This document shows positions 1 to 5,988 of a stretch of DNA of 9,241 nt, piece by piece; the stretch's first letter is position 1; the number at the start of each line of letters is the position of its first letter. The position numbers and the translations under genes were made by a program. The notes under the pieces are model-generated. The model was given only the letters and a program-made list of their open reading frames with translations. It was not told where the DNA came from and made no database searches. This stretch comes from an uncultured Pirellula sp. (GTDB lineage Bacteria; Planctomycetota; Planctomycetia; Pirellulales; Pirellulaceae), in contig CAITIF010000032.1 in the NCBI GenBank assembly GCA_903892365.1, positions 1 through 9,241 on the forward strand. Direction: 5' to 3'.

Positions 1-2422
1 GCGACAGTCCAAGAAAAAGCATCGCCCCCCCAACAACCCACCACAAGGCAGCGTTCGGAACCCGCAGAGTTTTCACAATCGACTTGGTCCAGGATCGATT
101 GACCAATATCAAACTCACATTCGAAACCACGAGCGTGGTGAAGCTAAGAGCGATTGCATCGTCGGAATTGAGCCAGCCCCAAATAGCCGACAAGTAAATG
201 GCCAATACCACCAACAGCGAACTCGCACCCTGCAAGACCCCCAGCCCAATGAGCCGACTTCCAAACATAGGAAGCTTCGGGTCTCGCGGCGGACGACTCA
301 TTACATCGTCGTCGTCAGGCTCAGCCTCAAAAACCACAGAACAAGCCGGATCAATTACCAGTTCCAAAAATAAGATATGTACGGGCATCAGCGCGATAGG
401 ACTGCCTAGCAAGACCGGAACGATCGACATCCCAGCGATGGGAACGTGGACGGCAACAATATAAGTCATGGCTTTTTGAAGATGATCGTAGATGCGACGC
501 CCCATACGCACCGACCGAACGATCGAAGCAAAGTCATCGTCTAACAAAACGAGCGCAGCCGCTTCGCGGGCGACGTCAGTCCCTCGCCCCCCCATCGCGA
601 TCCCAATGTTTGCCGCCTTCAAGGCCGGAGCGTCGTTGACACCATCCCCCGTCATCGCAACGATTTCCCCATTGGACTTCAAGGCATTCACCAACCGTAA
701 CTTTTGCTCGGGAATCATACGAGCAAACACATTGACTGTTTTCACCCGCCGACTCAGTGCCGTATCGTCCAGCTGCTCTAGCTCTGGCCCCGTCATCACT
801 TCGTCGATCGGCTGAATCCCCGCCTGCTTTGCGATACTCTTGGCAGTTGTAGGATGATCCCCTGTAATCATGACAATGCGAATCCCAGCCGCATAACATT
901 CGCAAACCGCAGCAGGCACCGAATCGCGCACTGGATCAGCCAAGCCGACCAAACCTAAATAATCGAAGTCAAAATCATGCTGCTCCTTGGGCAACACTTG
1001 ATTGCCAAAATTTCCTCTTGCAACCCCCAAAACTCGAAGCCCATCGGCTGCCATCACCGCAACTTGATCCTCAATGATTTTCATTTGCTCTACGGACAAA
1101 TGACATAAATCCGCGATCGCTTCCGGTGCTCCCTTGGTCGCAAGAGTCAAGTTGCTGCCACTGGTAGACTTCCATACCTGAGACATGGCTAACAAGCTTG
1201 GCGACAAGGAATAACCTCGTTCAAGTTCCCAGTCACCATGCATATGCTCTGTCTTGGCAAGGTACTTGTTTCCAAGCTCGTAAAACGCTTTTTCCATCGG
1301 GTCGAACGGGTCTCGCTGACTAGCTAAAATCCCAAACTCAATGATCTCATGGAATTCTTCGGGCAACGTGGGATTGCTGTTGTTGACGACCGAGCGAAGC
1401 TGATGAACCTTACCACCCATCGCTAAAGCCTGGACCTCCATTCGATTTTCAGTCAATGTGCCGGTTTTATCAACGCACAGGACAGTCGCAGATCCCAACG
1501 TTTCAATCACCGGAACATGCCTGGCCAGAACCTGAATCTTGGACAATCGCCATGCACCAAGGGCAAGAAAGATCGTCAAAACCACGGGAAACTCTTCCGG
1601 CAGCATCGCCATCGCCAAGGTGATGCCAATCAAGATCCCTTGCAACCAATCACCACGCGTTAATCCATACAGCACTACCACCAACGTGCATAAGCAACCC
1701 CCGAAGATTGCAATCCTTGTCACCAGCAATCCAACTTCCAACTGAAGCTTGGTGCCTCCGATCTCAACCGACTGCAGCGCCTTGCCGATATTACCCATCT
1801 CGGTCGTGGAACCTGTCGACAAGACTTTCGCCAATCCTTGTCCCTGCACGACAAGCGACCCAGAAAAAACAAAAGGAAGATCGTCTCCACCGGGTCTTGT
1901 AATCTTTTGAAAGCCATCCCAAGGAACCTTTCGAACCGGAACGGATTCACCGGTCAGTAACGACTCATCGGTTGCTAAGCCTTCACTGGACAAGACGGCG
2001 GAGTCGGCCGGGACACGATCACCTTCAGCCAAAACAATCAAGTCATCAACGACAACTTCACGCCCCGCGATCCGCTTCCGCTGACCGTCGCGAATCACCA
2101 AAGCGCGGGGACTCGATAAATCCCTCAGTGCCTCCAAGGCATGTTCGGTCTTTCGCTCTTGATAAAGTGTGATCCCCAAAACGACGAAAACAAAACCAAG
2201 CAGCATCAAAGCCTCTTGAACATCCCCCAGCAGCAAATACAACGTCCCGCACGCGATCAGCAACAGAAACATGGGCTCGCGCACCACTCCCCAAGTAGTT
2301 GCCCAAATGCTCTTGGATTTTGTTGTGGGAAGTTCGTTGTAACCATGCAGTTCAAGCCGATTTGCAACTTCCGAAGCATTCAACCCTATCGTTGATTCCA
2401 TAGTAAATTTGGTATCGGTCAT
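1..2422 (-). CDS. Cation-translocating P-type ATPase (P2-like), C-terminus beyond window edge
   Basis: An inner-membrane pump that couples ATP hydrolysis, through an aspartyl-phosphate, to cation transport. The ATG is at 2422-2420 and the frame stays open for 807 codons to the left edge; the family usually needs a few tens more residues, so only the last helix or so is missing. In order: N-terminal cation-ATPase domain (about 10-40), M1-M2 (about 45-90), actuator TGES at 157-160, M3-M4 with PEEFP at 275-279, phosphorylation motif DKTGTLT with Asp318, nucleotide-binding KGAPE at 430-434, hinge GDGVND at 592-597, M5 with His659, M6 with ELVIDP (Glu687, Asp691), then M7-M9. All motifs are in one frame, with no frameshift. 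It resembles Ca2+ pumps overall, but its membrane ion-site residues differ, so the transported ion is not assigned. An alternative start is Met8 at 2401. No clear ribosome binding site. It is transcribed divergently from the phytochrome gene. Confidence 0.95.
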   Translation of the reverse strand, partial: MTDTKFTMESTIGLNASEVANRLELHGYNELPTTKSKSIWATTWGVVREPMFLLLIACGTLYLLLGDVQEALMLLGFVFVVLGITLYQERKTEHALEALRDLSSPRALVIRDGQRKRIAGREVVVDDLIVLAEGDRVPADSAVLSSEGLATDESLLTGESVPVRKVPWDGFQKITRPGGDDLPFVFSGSLVVQGQGLAKVLSTGSTTEMGNIGKALQSVEIGGTKLQLEVGLLVTRIAIFGGCLCTLVVVLYGLTRGDWLQGILIGITLAMAMLPEEFPVVLTIFLALGAWRLSKIQVLARHVPVIETLGSATVLCVDKTGTLTENRMEVQALAMGGKVHQLRSVVNNSNPTLPEEFHEIIEFGILASQRDPFDPMEKAFYELGNKYLAKTEHMHGDWELERGYSLSPSLLAMSQVWKSTSGSNLTLATKGAPEAIADLCHLSVEQMKIIEDQVAVMAADGLRVLGVARGNFGNQVLPKEQHDFDFDYLGLVGLADPVRDSVPAAVCECYAAGIRIVMITGDHPTTAKSIAKQAGIQPIDEVMTGPELEQLDDTALSRRVKTVNVFARMIPEQKLRLVNALKSNGEIVAMTGDGVNDAPALKAANIGIAMGGRGTDVAREAAALVLLDDDFASIVRSVRMGRRIYDHLQKAMTYIVAVHVPIAGMSIVPVLLGSPIALMPVHILFLELVIDPACSVVFEAEPDDDDVMSRPPRDPKLPMFGSRLIGLGVLQGASSLLVVLAIYLSAIWGWLNSDDAIALSFTTLVVSNVSLILVNRSWTKSIVKTLRVPNAALWWVVGGAMLFLGLS

Positions 2423-2469
2423 AGTTGTTTCAAAACATTCGCTTTCTCATTTTCTGTCCACATGGAAGC

Positions 2470-2475
2470 ATTAAA
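2470..2475 (-). promoter_or_regulatory. Possible -10 element of the ATPase gene
   Basis: TTTAAT on the minus strand lies 47 bases upstream of the ATPase ATG. No matching -35 is visible at 17 bases. It is weak alone; the support is that the same hexamer, correctly oriented, precedes the other two genes that have upstream intergenic space. Confidence 0.2.
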
Positions 2476-2630
2476 GGTCATGCCCTGTCCGTCGCCTCGT
2501 ACTTCCATGAGCAGCTATCTAGAGTAAACCAAAGGATAAAACCGAGACGATTATCTTCCAAAACGAAAATAGCCGACGCAGCAAGCAACCTGTCGGTCGC
2601 CACCACATCGGCCTACTGTGCATTACGCCC

Positions 2631-2651
2631 CTCAATCCATGTCGAATTGAG
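2631..2651. repeat. Inverted repeat, 6-bp arms with 9-bp spacer
   Basis: CTCAAT (2631-2636) and ATTGAG (2646-2651) are perfect inverted arms around nine bases. The geometry would suit a dimeric regulator spanning about two helical turns. It is one of three dyads within about 100 bases of the divergent control region. No known operator consensus is recognised. Confidence 0.35.
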
Positions 2652-2653
2652 CT

Positions 2654-2663
2654 ACGCATGCGT
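2654..2663. repeat. Perfect 10-bp palindrome ACGCATGCGT
   Basis: An uninterrupted palindrome lying three bases after the preceding dyad. The downstream CGTTCGT (2661-2667) recurs at 2692-2698. It could be a regulator half-site pair, or chance. Confidence 0.3.
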
Positions 2664-2718
2664 TCGTCTTCCGAAATGTCTCATATGCATTCGTTCGTTT
2701 CTAGTCTCATGCAACCTA

Positions 2719-2733
2719 CCAGGATATACCTGG
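2719..2733. repeat. Inverted repeat CCAGG-ATATA-CCTGG
   Basis: Perfect 5-bp arms around an AT-only 5-bp centre, a typical operator geometry for a dimeric helix-turn-helix protein. It is followed by A-rich rather than T-rich sequence on the plus strand, which argues against a terminator for plus-strand transcripts. It lies 273 bases from the phytochrome start and 297 from the ATPase start. Confidence 0.4.
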
Positions 2734-2860
2734 AAAACAAGGGGGACGACAAGGCATTAGCATCGACCATGGAAAAAGTAAGGCACATGACATTCACCGA
2801 AATCCCAAACCTTCTGGTGGCCCTCTAGCGGTATTGAGCTAGCAACAACAGTGTGGCGGT

Positions 2861-2886
2861 GTGCAAATCTGTGCAATACCGTGCAA
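2861..2886 (+). promoter_or_regulatory. Three GTGCAA direct repeats at exact 10-bp spacing upstream of the phytochrome gene
   Basis: GTGCAA begins at 2861, 2871 and 2881, each followed by four unlike bases; a further GTG at 2851 keeps the phase. A spacing near one helical turn puts all copies on the same DNA face, as expected for cooperative binding by a regulator. The array lies 106-131 bases upstream of the chosen ATG, a position suited to an activator. The function is inference; the repeats themselves are plain in the sequence. Confidence 0.45.
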
Positions 2887-2927
2887 CGGATTCAACATGA
2901 CTCGTACGGACGATGCGACTCACCGAT

Positions 2928-2933
2928 TTTAAT
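2928..2933 (+). promoter_or_regulatory. Possible -10 element of the phytochrome gene
   Basis: TTTAAT (one mismatch to TATAAT) lies 58 bases before the ATG and 41 bases after the last GTGCAA copy. No good -35 is visible 17 bases upstream, which would fit an activator-dependent promoter, but equally a false call. Confidence 0.25.
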
Positions 2934-2991
2934 CTTTGATCCGGCACCCTTAACTGCCTCACTATTTCGAAGAAGGGATTGTTTGAGTTGC

Positions 2992-5814
2992 ATGAATATG
3001 CCTGATAACCAAATTGACTTTGAACCCATCAAAAAATGGGCAACCATTCCAGCCGCTGATATTCCTGCTGGCTCGATGGATCAATGCGACCATATTGCAT
3101 TCCAACATACAAATCTTATCCAGCCCCATGTCGTGTTTCTGAATGTCGCCTCGGTCAACTTTCGGATTCTGAATGCAAGTATCAATGCATTCGATATTCT
3201 TGGCATCGATTTTAACAACCTGCTGCATCGGGAATTGGATGATCAATTGCTCAGTGGTGCAAATCGATTACGATCCAAGCTATCTGGTCAACCGCACAAC
3301 AAGAAGTATGCAATCGTGGATCTTTCTTTGGTCAACCACCGTGGGGAGCGGTTGCTTGCTCGAGTTTCCAACAAAGGGGCTCGGTGGTTTTTTGAAATCG
3401 AAAGCTGGATCAGCCACCATGATTTGCGAGTCGACGAAATCCCCCTGTTGCCAGTTGCTGTCCATGATTTGACAAAGAACGCAAATAGGATCGACGAACT
3501 TAGCCCTGCGATCGAGCTGATTCGCCATTCGCTTTGCCTTGATCATTGCTTATTGTATCGCTTTGACAAAGAGTTCAACGGAGAGGTCATCGCGGAATCG
3601 TGTAGCTCCAGAAATCACCAACGCTATTTAGGCCTGCGCTTTCCAACTCGAGATGTTCCGCTCAGCGCACGACGTATGATGCAAGCGGTGACGGTTAGAA
3701 CTGCCGCCGACCAATCCCTGGATGGCGTTCCTATCCAACCGCGTTTCGATCCGGAAACTGGTCAGGACTTAGATCTTACCGACGTTCGAGCGCGAGGTTC
3801 GGTGAAATCATGCCAATCGTTTTATTCCAATCTCGGTGTTCGCGCGAAATTGGTCCTGCCACTGCAATCAGGCGGTTCGTTGTGGGGGATGATAACATGC
3901 CATCATCACGATCCACTCCGAATTAGCCCAACTCTCGACCCCTACTTGATTACCACGGCAAGCTTCATGGGATGTGCAATCGAACGAATCCAGCGAGAAA
4001 TCGTTAAAACTGCCGAAAAGCGAGGGCGGGCCGCCATTCGAGTTTTGTCCAACCGAAGCCCCAGTTCCGCTGATACGCTCGGTTATCTACAAGAACACAT
4101 CGACGATTTTAAAGGATTGATTCCCTGCGGAGGCATGATACTGCGTATCGCAGGCAACACGCTGACCTCAGGGAATGTGCCTCATGATTCCGAAATGCCG
4201 TTATTGCTCGATACCCTTTGGGACTCCGCCCTCGGGAACGGAATTGCAACGAACAACTTACCCAGCAAATTCCCCACATTAGCGCCACTTGCCAGCGTGG
4301 CGTGCGGTGCTCTCGCAATACCCCTAGGCACCCATCGGCGAGATATCGCGGTTTGGATACGCCCCGAACAAATTGAAACCGTGAACTGGGCAGGACGCCC
4401 CGATGAGAATGTTCATTTCGACTCCTTCAACAAACCATACTTGTCACCTAGAAGCAGTTTCGAACTATGGAAGTCCCATGTGAAAGGCACCAGCGTTTCG
4501 TGGACGGACGAAGAGATCGCCTTGGCGGATTCAGCATCCTTGCAGCTCGCACTTGTCGTGTTGGGTTGGTATGCTGCACAAGCGAGTGTCGCAAAGAACG
4601 AATTCTTCGCATGCATTAGCCACGAACTGCGGACTCCTTTGACCGCGATACTCGGTTACGCTGATTTACTAAGCGACGAAATCAATCCCGATATCGCTCC
4701 GAAACCTAGCGATGATTACGTTGAAACTATTCGACGCAACGGCTTACACTTGCTGAAGGTTATCGACGACGTATTGGACATGGCAAAAATCGAATCAGGC
4801 AAGCTGAATGTCGAACGCATCCAAGTCGATCTCCAAAGCTTGGTATGCGATGTTATGGTGCTGATGCGAGCCCGAGCTGACGAGAAACATCTCAAACTAC
4901 AGCTCGTGTTCGAAACGGATGTCCCTAAATTCATTTCAACAGACCCAGTTCGACTTCGCCAAATTTTACTCAACCTACTAGGGAACGCGATCAAGTTTAC
5001 CGAGGTAGGCAAAGTATCTTTGATCCTTTCGATGAGCTCATCTTTGAATGAACTTTTGACATTCGAAGTGGTCGATAGCGGAATCGGAATGACGTCCGTT
5101 CAGCTGGCTCGGCTATTTCAAGCATTCACTCAGGCTGACTCAAGTACCACTCGCAAATTTGGTGGCTCAGGCTTGGGGCTGATGATCAGCAAGAACTTGG
5201 CACAGCTGTTGGGAGGGAATGTTTCCGTCTCCAGTGTGCCCGGGCGGGGGAGCAAATTCTGTGTATCAATCGCTACGGGCCCCATCGATTCATGCCCACT
5301 CATCCGGTCCGCCTCAGACATGGTCATGGAATCCCTTCCCAACAGCCGGTCCGCGAAGCCAAAACAACCCGAATTTCCAGTGATCGATGGGAAACGTATC
5401 TTGCTACTTGAGGACGGTGTGGACAATCAAAAGCTCATTACGTTCCTGCTAAGTAAAGCAGGAGCCATAGTGACTATCGCGGACAATGGAAAGCTCGGAC
5501 TGGAATTGCTGACCATAAATGGCTCTGTCGATGGATCGCTTGTTCTGCCCATGGATTTTGATCTCATCTTGACGGACATGCAAATGCCCGAAATGGATGG
5601 ATACACGGCAGCCCGTTTGCTCCGAGAAAAAGGGTGCGATATCCCAATCATTGCCCTTACCGCGTTTGCCATGAAGTCCGACGCCAAGAAGTGCATCGAG
5701 GCGGGATGCGATGACTATCTTTCGAAACCACTCAGCAAAAATGAACTGCTCCGAAAAGTCGCGACTTGGTTGGTAGAGAGACCCGAACCATCCTCCGCCT
5801 TGCCCGGCGGCTAA
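2992..5814 (+). CDS. bphP: Bacteriophytochrome hybrid sensor histidine kinase (PAS-GAF-PHY-HisKA-HATPase-REC)
   Basis: A red/far-red light sensor kinase of 940 residues, likely cytoplasmic, with no signal peptide or membrane segment. ATG 2992 is chosen because AGAAGGGA lies at 2971-2978; Met3 (2998) is possible. A GTG at 2851 would add 47 Cys-rich residues unlike the family. Domains: PAS_2 (about 30-135) with Cys32, aligning with the biliverdin-linking Cys of bacteriophytochromes, and IQPH at 43-46; GAF (about 166-340) with PTRDVP (Asp221), Arg268 and a CHHH stretch; PHY (about 345-535) with WIRPE at 455-459 and the tongue motif PRSSF at 486-490; HisKA with SHELRTPL (His544); ATPase domain with N-box Asn665, DSGIGM (Asp695) and GGSGLGL from 724; receiver with Glu807-Asp808, phosphoacceptor Asp862, Thr890 and Lys912. 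Odd: the usual pocket His and Tyr of the GAF domain are Cys274 and Met230. The kinase and receiver both look active. No haem oxygenase, HPt or output regulator is adjacent. Confidence 0.95.
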   Translation: MNMPDNQIDFEPIKKWATIPAADIPAGSMDQCDHIAFQHTNLIQPHVVFLNVASVNFRILNASINAFDILGIDFNNLLHRELDDQLLSGANRLRSKLSGQPHNKKYAIVDLSLVNHRGERLLARVSNKGARWFFEIESWISHHDLRVDEIPLLPVAVHDLTKNANRIDELSPAIELIRHSLCLDHCLLYRFDKEFNGEVIAESCSSRNHQRYLGLRFPTRDVPLSARRMMQAVTVRTAADQSLDGVPIQPRFDPETGQDLDLTDVRARGSVKSCQSFYSNLGVRAKLVLPLQSGGSLWGMITCHHHDPLRISPTLDPYLITTASFMGCAIERIQREIVKTAEKRGRAAIRVLSNRSPSSADTLGYLQEHIDDFKGLIPCGGMILRIAGNTLTSGNVPHDSEMPLLLDTLWDSALGNGIATNNLPSKFPTLAPLASVACGALAIPLGTHRRDIAVWIRPEQIETVNWAGRPDENVHFDSFNKPYLSPRSSFELWKSHVKGTSVSWTDEEIALADSASLQLALVVLGWYAAQASVAKNEFFACISHELRTPLTAILGYADLLSDEINPDIAPKPSDDYVETIRRNGLHLLKVIDDVLDMAKIESGKLNVERIQVDLQSLVCDVMVLMRARADEKHLKLQLVFETDVPKFISTDPVRLRQILLNLLGNAIKFTEVGKVSLILSMSSSLNELLTFEVVDSGIGMTSVQLARLFQAFTQADSSTTRKFGGSGLGLMISKNLAQLLGGNVSVSSVPGRGSKFCVSIATGPIDSCPLIRSASDMVMESLPNSRSAKPKQPEFPVIDGKRILLLEDGVDNQKLITFLLSKAGAIVTIADNGKLGLELLTINGSVDGSLVLPMDFDLILTDMQMPEMDGYTAARLLREKGCDIPIIALTAFAMKSDAKKCIEAGCDDYLSKPLSKNELLRKVATWLVERPEPSSALPGG

Positions 5815-5988
5815 TTGCCATCAAAACAACTACACCACAGGATGGCTTTCCAAAAACGCTGACGCAAAAACCTACGAACACGTCAAAGTTTCATCAAAAT
5901 CCGGGTTCTCACGGGGAACTATTCTTGCGACAATTTGTGAAACTTGTCCAAGTCTGGTTTTAATCACTCCCAATATTCAGTTCGTACC
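5815..5988 (+). other. Intergenic gap between phytochrome and copper-monooxygenase genes
   Basis: These 174 bases are A/C-rich at first. No strong stem followed by a T-run is seen, so I cannot say whether the phytochrome transcript ends here. A weak promoter-like pair lies at 5935-5964. There is no Shine-Dalgarno sequence before the ATG at 5989. Confidence 0.5.
5935..5964 (+). promoter_or_regulatory. Weak sigma70-like promoter before the copper-monooxygenase gene
   Basis: TTGTGA (5935-5940), an 18-base spacer and TTTAAT (5959-5964) match the -35/-10 layout with two mismatches and one mismatch. Transcription would start near 5971, giving a leader of about 18 bases. The octamer TTTTAATC is identical to the one at 2927-2934 ahead of the phytochrome gene. 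Confidence 0.3.

Larger units (their letters stand above)
2423..2991. other. Divergent intergenic control region, no convincing gene
   Basis: These 569 bases separate the starts of the ATPase (minus) and phytochrome (plus) genes, so both promoters should lie here. I see no tRNA, no riboswitch that I recognise and no T-tailed terminator. What can be seen: dyads at 2631-2651, 2654-2663 and 2719-2733, a 10-base-phased GTGCAA repeat at 2861-2886, and a -10-like TTTAAT in the right orientation ahead of each gene (minus strand 2475-2470; plus strand 2928-2933). A 111-codon frame at 2425-2760 begins with TTG and looks like chance. The last 141 bases are also open in the phytochrome frame from a GTG at 2851, but are judged untranslated. 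Confidence 0.75.

Noticed and set aside
198..2395. Several plus-strand open frames across the ATPase region
   Set aside because: They lie opposite the ATPase coding strand, whose motifs are in one continuous frame; their translations are low-complexity and unlike any family I know.
2425..2760. A 111-codon open frame in the intergenic region
   Set aside because: TTG start, no ribosome binding site, no recognisable motif, composition like random translation, and it runs through the dyad cluster. It also begins only 2 bases from the divergent ATPase start.
2646..2841. 9-base direct repeat ATTGAGCTA at 2646-2654 and 2833-2841
   Set aside because: One 9-base repeat is expected by chance about once in a region of this length; no mobile-element ends or target duplications accompany it.
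2851..2991. GTG-initiated 47-residue N-terminal extension of the phytochrome
   Set aside because: No ribosome binding site, Cys-rich sequence unlike any phytochrome N-terminus, and it overlaps the 10-base-phased GTGCAA repeats. ATG 2992 has AGAAGGGA upstream and leaves Cys32 at a normal distance from the start.
5795..5810. CCGCC-N6-GGCGG stem at the end of the phytochrome gene as a terminator
   Set aside because: It is only 5 bp, lies within the last codons and is not followed by a T-run. It could fold, but there is no support for termination.
5944..5988. TTG start adding 15 residues to the copper-monooxygenase protein
   Set aside because: It would put extra residues before a signal peptide that is well formed from ATG 5989, and it overlaps the candidate promoter.
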